Position numbers and translations under genes: made by a program. From positions 1,116,001 through 1,180,000 of the forward strand of contig AP025583.1 in NCBI GenBank assembly GCA_022846095.1: DNA of 64,000 nucleotides, in the 5' to 3' direction. Positions 29,490 to 37,642 of the stretch are shown here, in pieces. A model generated the notes under the pieces. It was given only the letters and a program-made list of their open reading frames with translations, ran no database searches and was not told the DNA's origin. Numbering within the stretch: position 1 is the first letter of the stretch; the number at the start of each line of letters is the position of its first letter. The stretch is from Oscillospiraceae bacterium (GTDB lineage Bacteria > Bacillota > Clostridia > Oscillospirales > Oscillospiraceae).

Positions 29490-30332
29490 ATGGAGCAAAA
29501 AAACGCCATCAAATTGTTTGAAGACAAGAAAATCCGTACCGCTTGGGATGAGGAACAGGAGAAATGGTATTTCTCCATCGTGGACACCTGTGAGGTGCTC
29601 AGCGGAACGGAAAATCCCCGCCGTTATTGGAGCGATCTTAAGCGGAAACTGAAAAAAGAAGGAGCAGAGCAGTTGTACGAAAAAATCGTACAACTGAAAC
29701 TGCAGTCTGCTGATGGGAAGTTTTATAAAACGGACGTCGCCGATACGGAGCAGCTTCTTAGGCTGATCCAGTCTATCCCCTCTCCCAAGGCCGAGCCCTT
29801 CAAACGATGGCTGGCCATGGTGGGCAGTGAGCGCATCGACGAGATCAGCGACCCGGAGCTGACCATCGACCGGGCGCTGGAGGGATACTTGAAGCTGGGG
29901 TACTCCCGGGAGTGGATCAACCAGCGCCTCCAGGCCATCCAGGTGCGCAAGGAACTGACCGACGAGTGGGCGGACCGGGGTGTGAGAAAAGGCCAGGAGT
30001 ACGCGATCCTGACCGATGAGATTACCAGGGCATGGTCTGGCATGACCACCAGACAGTACAAGGGCTTAAAGGGGCTTAAAAAGGAAAGCCTGCGGGATAA
30101 CATGAGCACGATGGAATTGGTGCTCAATATGCTGGCGGAGGCGACCACCACAGAGCTCTCTAAAGTGAAACAGCCCGATGGCTTTGAAGAGAGTCGCAAG
30201 GTGGCTCAGGAGGGCGGCTCTGTGGCCGGAAGCGCCCGGAAGGACATCGAATCCCGGACAGGCCGCCCGGTCATCACAGGCGACAGTGCGGTGGAGTTGC
30301 GGAGTATCCCGGAGCAGACGGAGGAGGAATGA
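29490..30332 (+). CDS. BRO-N domain / DinD-like protein
   Basis: 280 residues. The N-terminal BRO domain (KIRTAWDEEQEKWYFSIVDTCEVLSGTENPRRYWSDLKRKLKKEG) is followed by a helical region like DNA-damage-inducible protein D. Family members are phage antirepressors or DNA-damage proteins that bind DNA. It starts at ATG 29490 after AAAGGACGTGAG and is first in a two-gene unit. It could act as an inducer of element excision, but this is speculation from family habit. Confidence 0.85.
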   Translation: MEQKNAIKLFEDKKIRTAWDEEQEKWYFSIVDTCEVLSGTENPRRYWSDLKRKLKKEGAEQLYEKIVQLKLQSADGKFYKTDVADTEQLLRLIQSIPSPKAEPFKRWLAMVGSERIDEISDPELTIDRALEGYLKLGYSREWINQRLQAIQVRKELTDEWADRGVRKGQEYAILTDEITRAWSGMTTRQYKGLKGLKKESLRDNMSTMELVLNMLAEATTTELSKVKQPDGFEESRKVAQEGGSVAGSARKDIESRTGRPVITGDSAVELRSIPEQTEEE

Positions 30333-30337
30333 GCGCC

Positions 30338-30844
30338 ATGCAGCTTGGCCTAACGATTCCACTCCAGCACTACCTGCACATTATAAGCCTCCCCTACGGC
30401 GAACCGCTGGACAGGCTCTATTGCTGGGATCTGCATCGGATCACGCTCCATGGCCGGGACAGCCTGCTGGCCGTCCACTGCGCCAGCAGGTATACTGTTG
30501 TGGTATTCGATATGACTGCCGTCGATTGGTCAAACTTGAGCATCGTGGTGCAATGTGGTATTCGCCGTAGTCTGTTGGAGGCGGGGATTTCTGAGACCGC
30601 CATTTCCAGCTATATGGCCAACGCGGGAGTGTTAGCGTACACCAAAACCCACGGTCGCCGGGAAGTGGCTTTCCTCAACCGTGCCTGGGATGATGTAATG
30701 GCTCACGACCTCACGGTCGATCAAAGCAGACAGGAACAGCCTCTTTTGGAACAGGTCGTCAACTCCCTCCCCTGCCGCTGCGCGGGGGAGGACAGCCTGT
30801 CCCCGGCCAGAGAGCATTTGCTGCGGCTGATGAAACAAGTTTAG
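30338..30844 (+). CDS. DUF6933-like protein
   Basis: 168 residues. The pattern (LHRITLHGRDSLLAVHCASRYTVVVFDM ... AYTKTHGRREVAFLNRAWDDVMAH) resembles my recollection of DUF6933 proteins, which are of unknown function and often sit near toxin-antitoxin or phage genes. GGAGGAGGA serves ATG 30338, though an ATG at 30329 overlapping the BRO stop is also possible. It is translated with the BRO gene. Confidence 0.5.
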   Translation: MQLGLTIPLQHYLHIISLPYGEPLDRLYCWDLHRITLHGRDSLLAVHCASRYTVVVFDMTAVDWSNLSIVVQCGIRRSLLEAGISETAISSYMANAGVLAYTKTHGRREVAFLNRAWDDVMAHDLTVDQSRQEQPLLEQVVNSLPCRCAGEDSLSPAREHLLRLMKQV

Positions 30845-30928
30845 AAAAGAAGCAATCGATATGGTACCGCCCGGCATACACGGTGGTGTGGTAGGCGGCA
30901 CCCCAGCACATACCAGATTGTACTCGTC

Positions 30929-30954
30929 AAAGCCCCCATTAATTGCTGGGCTTT
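30929..30954 (+). terminator. weak terminator-like hairpin
   Basis: AAAGCCC/GGGCTTT stem of seven pairs with a 12-base loop, downstream of the BRO unit. It has no T-run beyond the stem. Confidence 0.4.
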
Positions 30955-31046
30955 AACTGAATTAGACGGTCTTTTAGATTGCTCAAAAATTTCATCCAAA
31001 GCTTTTTATTATAGCTGTCCCCATGAGACGCTTCGCCCCAATAATC

Positions 31047-31241
31047 TTAGGCCTCAATATCTCGAACCATAGCGGAGACCGCCCGGAAGTCCATCTGAGC
31101 CATATGCTCCTGCACAAAATTAATCACGATGGGAGGGGCATAGCTTTGACGCCCCAATGCATACCGAATTGCACTGGTGCAGACAAAACAAAAATCATCA
31201 GCATTTTTAGGAATCGATACAATGCTCTTGTTTTCAGACAT
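31047..31241 (-). CDS. small conserved protein of mobile elements
   Basis: 64 residues (MSENKSIVSIPKNADDFCFVCTSAIRYALGRQSYAPPIVINFV...). The AIRYALGRQSY-type core resembles small proteins I recall from Firmicute phages and integrative elements; their function is unknown. GGAGGATTT directly precedes ATG 31241 and a near-perfect promoter lies upstream, so it is a real, expressed-looking gene. Confidence 0.72.
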   Translation of the reverse strand: MSENKSIVSIPKNADDFCFVCTSAIRYALGRQSYAPPIVINFVQEHMAQMDFRAVSAMVRDIEA

Positions 31242-31279
31242 AAATCCTCCATTAATAACTTTTTTAGTTGCACAGACAG

Positions 31280-31308
31280 ATTATAGTACATTTTCGCTTG
31301 TGCTTCAA
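31280..31308 (-). promoter_or_regulatory. promoter of the 64-residue protein
   Basis: Minus strand TTGAAG (31303-31308), 17-base spacer, TATAAT (31280-31285). Confidence 0.8.
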
Positions 31309-31334
31309 CCGGCAGGTTAACCCGCCAAAATATT

Positions 31335-31363
31335 TTGATTATTCGTACCGAATGTGCTATAAT
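31335..31363 (+). promoter_or_regulatory. promoter of the HipA-like toxin-antitoxin operon
   Basis: TTGATT (31335-31340), 17-base spacer, TATAAT (31358-31363) preceded by GTGC. The start of transcription would be about 15 bases before the ATG, a very short leader. The divergent promoter is 27 bases away, so one regulator could control both. Confidence 0.8.
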
Positions 31364-31384
31364 AATTTATGAAAGGGTGAGCGG

Positions 31385-31924
31385 ATGGAAAAAAGAGTTG
31401 CTAAAGTCAATATCAGCGATTCTGGAGGAACAGCGACAAAGGGCTCAAAGACCTGTAAAATTACGCTGCCCACATTGTGGCTAAAGAAGCTGGGTATCTG
31501 CGAAGACCAGCGGGAACTGGAACTCGCCTTTGATGGAGAGAGGATCACCATCATGCGCCGTTTGGCGGGGAAAGAGTTTACCACGCAAAAATTGTCGTTG
31601 GGCCATGATGTGCGGATTTTACGTTTTTTTGACGGAGATAAGCTTTGTTCCACTATCTACGCCGACTTCACGGATGAGACATTGACAGTAGAAAACCATA
31701 TTGTTGAACCCGTGAAAACGGCGTTTGGTAACAATGTGCTGCCAAACTGGGCGGACTTCCAATCCTTTTTGGAAGAGCGGTGTATACCGCGCCAGAGGGC
31801 TGGGCTACGGGAGTTTTTAGCGGCACTCGGCCTGGACGAGTATGATCCGCTTGCCATCATCCAGAAGACCAGCGGGCGTATGGCAGAGGATGAGCAGTGG
31901 ATTGAACTGGAGGCTCCAAAATGA
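31385..31924 (+). CDS. AbrB/SpoVT-like N-terminal domain protein, candidate antitoxin
   Basis: 179 residues. The N-terminal part (KGSKTCKITLPTLWLKKLGICEDQRELELAFDGERITIMR) is a swapped-hairpin AbrB-like DNA-binding fold. The C-terminal helical half is unassigned. Its TGA overlaps the ATG of the HipA-like kinase, the usual order of antitoxin then toxin. It probably represses the promoter at 31335 and restrains the kinase. Confidence 0.72.
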   Translation: MEKRVAKVNISDSGGTATKGSKTCKITLPTLWLKKLGICEDQRELELAFDGERITIMRRLAGKEFTTQKLSLGHDVRILRFFDGDKLCSTIYADFTDETLTVENHIVEPVKTAFGNNVLPNWADFQSFLEERCIPRQRAGLREFLAALGLDEYDPLAIIQKTSGRMAEDEQWIELEAPK

Positions 31925-32742
31925 CAATTAATCTTGTATCCGACGAAAAAATTGCCGAAACATCTTCCAAGGGGAATCAAGAAAAGTGGTTCGATAGTGC
32001 CACGGGCAGTTGGTACAAGCTCGACCAGTTCGGCTATGAAGCGCTGGCCGAGACACTGATTTCAATTCTACTAGGGAAAAGCAATATAGAGATTGACACC
32101 CCCTTTACTTTTGTGCGCTACCGTATGGAACGCCTGCGTGCCCACGGCAGAGAGCGCACCGGATGTGTCAGCCAAAACTTTTTGGAACCTGGGCAGTCGC
32201 TCATTACGGTGAACCGCCTATTAAGCAATTTCCTTGGCTTGCCGTTAAGGCAGAAACTTGCCCAGTTACCCAGCGATAAGCGCCGGATAGCTTACCTAGC
32301 GGAGGCTACGGCAGAGTATACCGGGCTGGCAGATTTTCCGCGCTATTTGACCCTGCTGTTTGAGATAGACGCACTGTTTTGTAATGACGACCGACACTTG
32401 AACAACATCGCTGTGATTGAGCAGGATGGAAAATACAGCTACTGCCCGATCTTTGACAACGGCGCGGGACTTTTGTCCAACACACAGTTCTCCCAAATGG
32501 ATATTGCGCCGAAAGCCCTGCTTGCTGCCCTGAGGGCGAGACCGTTCAATACGACTTTCAACAGACAAATGAACACAGCACGCGGTCTCTACGGAAAACA
32601 GCTTGTTATTCCATTGTTCTCCACCATAGAGGTGCAGGATGCCGCGCAGCCTATGCTCGCATATTACCCTGAGCGCGACCGAGGGATCATCACAGACCGT
32701 GTGACTACCTGTATTCTGACGCGACAAAAGTCGTTGTGGTAA
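31921..32742 (+). CDS. HipA/CtkA-like kinase domain protein, candidate toxin
   Basis: 273 residues. The C-terminal half carries HipA-type kinase signatures: catalytic loop CNDDRHLNNIAV (Asp, His, Asn about 155-162) and a metal-binding FDNGAGLL (DFG-like, about 179-186). There is no HipA N-terminal beta-barrel of full length, so it is closer to the short CtkA-like group. It may phosphorylate a host protein and halt growth, helping keep the element. It overlaps the AbrB-like gene by four bases. Confidence 0.75.
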   Translation: MTINLVSDEKIAETSSKGNQEKWFDSATGSWYKLDQFGYEALAETLISILLGKSNIEIDTPFTFVRYRMERLRAHGRERTGCVSQNFLEPGQSLITVNRLLSNFLGLPLRQKLAQLPSDKRRIAYLAEATAEYTGLADFPRYLTLLFEIDALFCNDDRHLNNIAVIEQDGKYSYCPIFDNGAGLLSNTQFSQMDIAPKALLAALRARPFNTTFNRQMNTARGLYGKQLVIPLFSTIEVQDAAQPMLAYYPERDRGIITDRVTTCILTRQKSLW

Positions 32743-32797
32743 ATGAGACCGTATCAATTAAATTTGACACACTTCTCATAGCGTGTGTTACTCTATG

Positions 32798-32837
32798 ATG
32801 AGCCGCCGACTTTTTCTGAAGCCGGCGGCTCATTTTG
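32798..32837 (+). terminator. hairpin terminator after the toxin gene
   Basis: ATGAGCCGCCG/CGGCGGCTCAT stem (32798-32808 with 32823-32833), followed by TTTG. Confidence 0.65.
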
Positions 32838-32854
32838 TGCAAGGAGTGATTATA

Positions 32855-34072
32855 TTGGCATCTATTGTAAAAAGGAACAAAAGCTATGCAGTGGTCCATT
32901 ATGTGTCAGTTGATGGAATACGGAAACAGCGGTGGGAGACCTATCATTCGTTTGAAGAGGCTTCCCGTCGTAAATCTCTTTTGGAATTATGTCAAAAAAC
33001 GAAATACGAGCAAACAACTCGCAAGGCCATGACTGTGACGCAGTTTTTACAGGAATACATCCGCCTTTATGGTTTTACACGGTGGTCAGCATCTACCTAT
33101 CAATCAAACGTCGGATTAATTCAGAACTATATTTTACCCGCCATGGGCTCAATGTACTTATCGGAATTGACACCACGGGTGGTTGCGGAGTTGTATCACC
33201 AGTTTTTATCGCTTCCTAAACTGGATACGATTTATCACAAGTCTTATGGGAGGACTATTACGGCCTGTACGTTGAAAAGTATTCATAAAGTTCTTCATAG
33301 CGCCTTTGAACAGGCGGTGTTATGGGAATACGTTGTAAGCAACCCTTTCCACAGAGCTGCGCTGCCTAAAACGCATATCAATCACAGACAATTCTTAACG
33401 CCGGAACAAATCGAACTTTTGCTGAAACAGTGCTCTAATCGCATTTTGTCTCTGGCAATCCACATAGCCTTTGCGGGCTCACTACGGCGAGGGGAATTGC
33501 TTGCACTCACATGGCAGGATGTGAATTTTGAGCAGTCATTCATCCGAATAACCAAAACAGTATCTCGTATCAATCGGGAGGCCCTGGTGTGTCTCAATCA
33601 GCAGATGGTGTTCTACCAATTTCCCAGCAGGATCAAGAAATCCCGCACAGTCGTTATCATAAAACGGCCAAAAACCGAGTCCAGCATTCGTACCGTGTAT
33701 CTACCCCAGACTGTGATGAGAGAACTACATTCTTATCAGCAAGAACAGGCTGAAAAGCTGCCGTCAAGGGAGCCGAACCAACCAGACCTTATTTTCCGGT
33801 GCAAAAATGGTCAACCGGTGTTGGGAGATATATTGTGCCACTGGTTCCATAAAGAGTTGGAAGCTGCACGCCTGCCACCAGTTGTATTTCACAGCCTTCG
33901 GCATAGCAGTATTAGCTACAAGCTTGTTCTATCTGAAGGGGATATCAAAGCTGTTCAAGCGGACTCGGGTCATGCACAATCGGATATGGTGACAGATCTG
34001 TATGGGCATGCCTTAGACCGCACCAGGCGTATCAATGCGCACAGATTTGAGCAGGCGTTTTATGGAGAATAA
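32855..34072 (+). CDS. tyrosine-type integrase (Tn916-like group)
   Basis: 405 residues from TTG 32855, which follows AAGGAG at eight bases; an upstream in-frame start at 32783 has no such site. It has an N-terminal arm-binding domain, a core-binding domain (TVTQFLQEYIRLY...), and a catalytic domain with Arg in AGSLRRGELLALTW, HSLRHSS, and nucleophile Tyr in LYGHALDRT. The length and motifs suit ICE/phage integrases. It sits inside element 2, not at its end, so it is probably a remnant of a separate element that landed in, or founded, this one. Confidence 0.92.
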   Translation: MASIVKRNKSYAVVHYVSVDGIRKQRWETYHSFEEASRRKSLLELCQKTKYEQTTRKAMTVTQFLQEYIRLYGFTRWSASTYQSNVGLIQNYILPAMGSMYLSELTPRVVAELYHQFLSLPKLDTIYHKSYGRTITACTLKSIHKVLHSAFEQAVLWEYVVSNPFHRAALPKTHINHRQFLTPEQIELLLKQCSNRILSLAIHIAFAGSLRRGELLALTWQDVNFEQSFIRITKTVSRINREALVCLNQQMVFYQFPSRIKKSRTVVIIKRPKTESSIRTVYLPQTVMRELHSYQQEQAEKLPSREPNQPDLIFRCKNGQPVLGDILCHWFHKELEAARLPPVVFHSLRHSSISYKLVLSEGDIKAVQADSGHAQSDMVTDLYGHALDRTRRINAHRFEQAFYGE

Positions 34073-34074
34073 AT

Positions 34075-34110
34075 AAAGGAGCGGCCTTGAATTTTCAAAG
34101 CCACTCCTTT
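34075..34110 (+). terminator. terminator after the integrase
   Basis: AAAGGAG.GGC pairs with GCC.CTCCTTT around CTTGAATTTTCAAA. Confidence 0.65.
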
Positions 34111-34834
34111 GAGACCCAGAGGTGATTTGAACCGTGAACCTACCGCTTATAAAAAGCACCGTCTGGATGCGTTCTACTCGGGACATCCTTCTTACTGTAT
34201 TTGTACGGGAGCAGAAGCGACTGATATTTACTTATACAGGAACTGGCCCGCCAGCAAAAGTGAGAAGCGAAATAAAAAGAGCCTGCAACAAATCGCGGAA
34301 CAAATACAAGATGAGCTGTTACCAGCAGAAGGGACACAGATTACATCAGAATCAGTTCATGAGATTTTGGCTTTACTAGAAACTCGATATCAATTTTTGC
34401 AACGTGTCCGCAAGGGAAAACCCTTATTTATCATTCTTCCCGAGTGTAACCACAAAAACTTTAATGGTCTCTGCCGGACACACCGCTGTCAAGGAAATCA
34501 AGCTGATTATGAAATCTATCTATTTCACTCACTAAAACACCAAGAATACTCTCCCGAATATGTCTTTCTACACGAAATTGGCCATGTTCTCAACCTTGCG
34601 CTAACGGGAACACTGGAAATTGTGCCAAACGGCTTTTGGGAGTTAGCAGAAGTCCTTTTTCCAAAGTTGACGTCTTCCCATCAAAATGCAGTATCAGAAA
34701 TCTTTGCTGACTGTTTTGCCATGGGGGTTATGAGTCTGTCTTCAATGGTGCAATTCGACCCATTTAACTCTACCCGGTTTGAGTGCAAGCAAATGATTGA
34801 ACTGTATATGCAGTCTTTAATTACAACTTTATAA
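34109..34834 (+). CDS. zinc-metallopeptidase-like protein (HExxH, ImmA-like)
   Basis: Up to 241 residues. FLHEIGHVLN (HExxH) and the downstream third-ligand region AVSEIFADCFAMG resemble ImmA/IrrE-type (M78) zinc peptidases, which cleave repressors in mobile elements. No repressor target lies directly next to it. The start is uncertain: the frame opens at TTG 34109 inside the tRNA-like scar and no good ribosome-binding site is visible. The first 40 residues may be non-native. Confidence 0.6.
   Translation: MRPRGDLNREPTAYKKHRLDAFYSGHPSYCICTGAEATDIYLYRNWPASKSEKRNKKSLQQIAEQIQDELLPAEGTQITSESVHEILALLETRYQFLQRVRKGKPLFIILPECNHKNFNGLCRTHRCQGNQADYEIYLFHSLKHQEYSPEYVFLHEIGHVLNLALTGTLEIVPNGFWELAEVLFPKLTSSHQNAVSEIFADCFAMGVMSLSSMVQFDPFNSTRFECKQMIELYMQSLITTL
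34113..34160 (-). other. tRNA-like 3'-end scar downstream of the integrase
   Basis: On the minus strand the sequence contains GGTTCAAATCACCTC, like a T-arm and acceptor end. It is preceded by GCTTTTTATAAGC, which looks like an anticodon arm. Stems do not pair well, so it is not a working tRNA. Tyrosine integrases commonly use tRNA 3' ends as attachment sites. A scar directly after the integrase gene is therefore a candidate old att site. Confidence 0.35.
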
Positions 34835-35062
34835 TGATCTTTGACCTGAGTACTTGGTCCCGCCAACATATCCGTTGAATGCAAAATTCCTTGATGTAAA
34901 ATGTCCGCCGCCCACGGTGCTGAGCTGATACATTTATGACGACGGGCATTTTTATGTATGGCTAGATTTGATGCTTATATTCGATGGCTTCTATCGGAGA
35001 TACACCTACCGCAAGAATAATGGGTACATACGCTGGCAGAGGGGGCGAGCCGCTGGGCTGAG

Positions 35063-35370
35063 TCAGTTCTTATCGAAATGGGCAAGAGCGTCCGACACGG
35101 AATATTTCTCCGTTGCCGGACGCTCGTTCTGGTAGTGATACAATTTATTAACCATACCTCATGCCAGGCGGAACCCGCAGACAAAGCTGTCCATTGAAAG
35201 CTCTTCGGCAATCTGTCACCGACATCAATGGTCCGCAGGACAAATTTACGCATTGGCTTGTCCAGTCGCTCAATGTGCAGTTGGTGGCATTCTTCAAACT
35301 CCCGGCTTGCATTCGCTATAGGCAGAGAAGTACAGAATTTGTCGTATAGCAATTTCAGCGAGTCCTTCAT
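35063..35370 (-). pseudogene. broken DUF6809-like gene
   Basis: It begins well (AAGGAGGTGAGGCAC then ATG 35370; MKDSLKLLYDKFCTSLP...). It then needs a frame change near 35200 to continue as ELSMDSFVCGFRLA, and has an in-frame TGA before GMVNKLYHYQNERPATEKYSVSD and its TCA stop at 35063. One frameshift and one stop mark it as dead. Similar small proteins (DUF6809-like, by recall) are common in Firmicute integrative elements. Confidence 0.6.
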
Positions 35371-35463
35371 GTGCCTCACCTCCTTGTAGAAAGACACAAA
35401 AGAACAGATAGGGGACAGTTGCTCTTTTATCTAAAAGGAAGTTCATCGATATTTGTGCCCTTA

Positions 35464-37452
35464 TCACACCTCCCAAACTGTCTCGTCTCCACAGATGTTG
35501 CGAATCTTTACGCGAAAAGGCTCCTTTTCACTACAAATAGTTCCATCCCAGAATTCCTTGGTTTTCTCTCCGTTGCGGATGACATAGCCGTTTTTGTCGA
35601 TCTTGATCTCGCTGTCGGAGTGCCATTCGCCCTGAGTGGCGGAGCAATCCAAACTCAGATATTCAATGAGTTCCAGACCGTTATCGCTGACCTGAATGGG
35701 CTTAAAGGGTTTCTTGGCTGTGGCGTTCATTCTGGCCTTCTCGTTGAATTGGGTAATTTTCTGTAGCACACGGTCGCTGACAAAAGTATCCACCACAACA
35801 GAATAGCCGCTGAAGTGGTCATCTTTCTGCTCCTCGATGTGGATTTTTGCATAGTCACCAATAACCACGTTATCCAGAACAGTTTTTAAATCCCGTAGCT
35901 CAATGTCTACGGTGGTACTGTCATCTTGAGCGATGAATTTGCGGATCTCGTCCTCACTGGTGATATCGATATAGTAGACAATGACTTTTTTGATGCCAGT
36001 ATCCAGGTCTGGGATGGCCTGATGAATGATCCGGTTCATCAGCACCACATCCAGGAGTTTGGATGTACTGTCCATCAGGTTGGGAACATAGACGGGGATA
36101 GTGCCCAGCTTGCTGTCGGTAATGGCCCCTTCCCAGAAGGAGTCCAGAGAGTCCTCATTTTTCAGGCCGGGGATTAAAGACTTGATCTTATCCATGGTCT
36201 GGACGGGGTTGCGGTAAAGCTGTACTCCGTCCTTGATCTCCAGCACATCAAACTGGGCCCCATCTGCTTTCAGCCGGTCCCGGGTAGTTTGGATGGAGTT
36301 GAGACCGATGTCACAGTGAATAAATCGGCGGCCCAGCTTGTTGGCCACCGCCGCCGTGACACCGCTGCCGCCGAAGAAGTCGGCGATGAGCATACCTTCG
36401 TTGGAGGATGCCTTGATGATGCGTTCTAATAACGCAAACGGTTTTTGAGTGGCGTAATCTTCTTTTTCTTTCGCCTGAGAATTGACAGGATTAATGTCTG
36501 TCCACATCGACTGAGCAGGCATCCCAGGCAATTCATCCAAATAAATTTTCGACCTTATTCCGCCAGTTTTTGTTATATGAATTCGGCCCTCTCGATCCAT
36601 TTTCTCCATTGTTTCAAGCGGCATTCTCCAAAGTGAACGGTATCCTTTATATTCGTAATCATACCCTCCGCCTTGGAGACCTTTTGCAGTTAAATTTCCG
36701 CTGTCCCACTTTCGCCCATCTGGATCGCTCCTGCTAAATCTTGCAATATACGCCTCATCATATGGTTGATAAACCGTGTTAAAAGTGTAGTTATCTTGCG
36801 ATTTAGTATAAAAATAAATGCAGTCAAAATTGTTTCCATAAAACTCTGCATCGCTGTGCGCTGTTGCGCGTTTCCATATGACTTCGTTTCGGAAATTATC
36901 TTCCCCAAAAATCTCATCCATGAGAACTTTCATGTAATGCCCGATGTGGTAATCCAAATGCACATAAATAGACGCAGTTTCACTCATTACGCTTTTAATC
37001 GCCATAAGATTCTCGTACATCCAGTTGAGATACTTTTCTTTATCCCACACATCACCGTACATTTTTTCCTCAAAGGCTTTCAACTCGTCGATATCCAGCT
37101 CCTGTTCCGCCTGGGCGATGGCCTCAGCCACCCTAGGGTTACGGCGGAGGTACACCTTCTTGGCATAGTCGGCGCCGCTGGCAAAGGGCGGGTCGATGTA
37201 CACAAGGTCCACCTGAATGCCCTGCTCCTTTAAATAGGCGCAGGCGGAAACACACTCGCCCCGGATTATCAGATTACCGTCCTTGTTCTCTCCCACGGCT
37301 TCCTGCTTTTCCATCTCATATAGTGGCATCCCACGCTGCAGGACCATTGACATATCATCCGCCCCCTTGTACCTGAGGATGCGGTTAAAGTTTCCCAATA
37401 CAGCCTGTCCTTCCACAGGTTCCGGGATAAACGGTACATATTTAATTGGCAT
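35464..37452 (-). CDS. type III restriction-modification DNA methyltransferase (Mod)
   Basis: A 662-residue adenine-N6 methyltransferase of the beta order. The catalytic motif DPPF (residues 87-90, in VDLVYIDPPF) comes before the AdoMet-binding motif ADFFGGSGVTA (about 365-375). A long central and C-terminal target-recognition part follows. It methylates the recognition site and is required by the Res subunit for cutting. Start: GGAGG lies eight bases before ATG 37452; an ATG at 37467 overlaps that site and is rejected. It is last in the minus-strand island, 61 bases after the 40-residue protein. Confidence 0.93.
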   Translation of the reverse strand: MPIKYVPFIPEPVEGQAVLGNFNRILRYKGADDMSMVLQRGMPLYEMEKQEAVGENKDGNLIIRGECVSACAYLKEQGIQVDLVYIDPPFASGADYAKKVYLRRNPRVAEAIAQAEQELDIDELKAFEEKMYGDVWDKEKYLNWMYENLMAIKSVMSETASIYVHLDYHIGHYMKVLMDEIFGEDNFRNEVIWKRATAHSDAEFYGNNFDCIYFYTKSQDNYTFNTVYQPYDEAYIARFSRSDPDGRKWDSGNLTAKGLQGGGYDYEYKGYRSLWRMPLETMEKMDREGRIHITKTGGIRSKIYLDELPGMPAQSMWTDINPVNSQAKEKEDYATQKPFALLERIIKASSNEGMLIADFFGGSGVTAAVANKLGRRFIHCDIGLNSIQTTRDRLKADGAQFDVLEIKDGVQLYRNPVQTMDKIKSLIPGLKNEDSLDSFWEGAITDSKLGTIPVYVPNLMDSTSKLLDVVLMNRIIHQAIPDLDTGIKKVIVYYIDITSEDEIRKFIAQDDSTTVDIELRDLKTVLDNVVIGDYAKIHIEEQKDDHFSGYSVVVDTFVSDRVLQKITQFNEKARMNATAKKPFKPIQVSDNGLELIEYLSLDCSATQGEWHSDSEIKIDKNGYVIRNGEKTKEFWDGTICSEKEPFRVKIRNICGDETVWEV

Positions 37453-37513
37453 TGTAATCGCCTCCATTCATATTGCACACAAATTGCTCAAAAGCAACGG
37501 TCATTCCCATAAA

Positions 37514-37636
37514 TCACATAACTTCTTTCGCTAATTGTTCTCTTTGCGCTGGGGTTAAATCATTCAGCGCTTTTATAAACTCCATCGTCTTCATTTTTGG
37601 CGTTTTCGTAGTTCGATTTCGATTATTGTTATCCAT
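37514..37636 (-). CDS. 40-residue protein between res and mod
   Basis: ATG 37636 lies six bases after the res stop, behind GAGGATGA. The product is Lys/Thr-rich at first (MDNNNRNRTTKTPKMK), then an amphipathic helix (EFIKALNDLTPAQREQL). The tight spacing suggests translational coupling with Res. No known family; it could be a regulator or subunit of the restriction complex. Confidence 0.5.
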   Translation of the reverse strand: MDNNNRNRTTKTPKMKTMEFIKALNDLTPAQREQLAKEVM

Positions 37637-37642
37637 TCATCC

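Noticed and set aside
34113-34160. A functional tRNA gene after the integrase
   Set aside because: T-arm and anticodon-like parts are present but the stems do not pair and the acceptor stem is absent.
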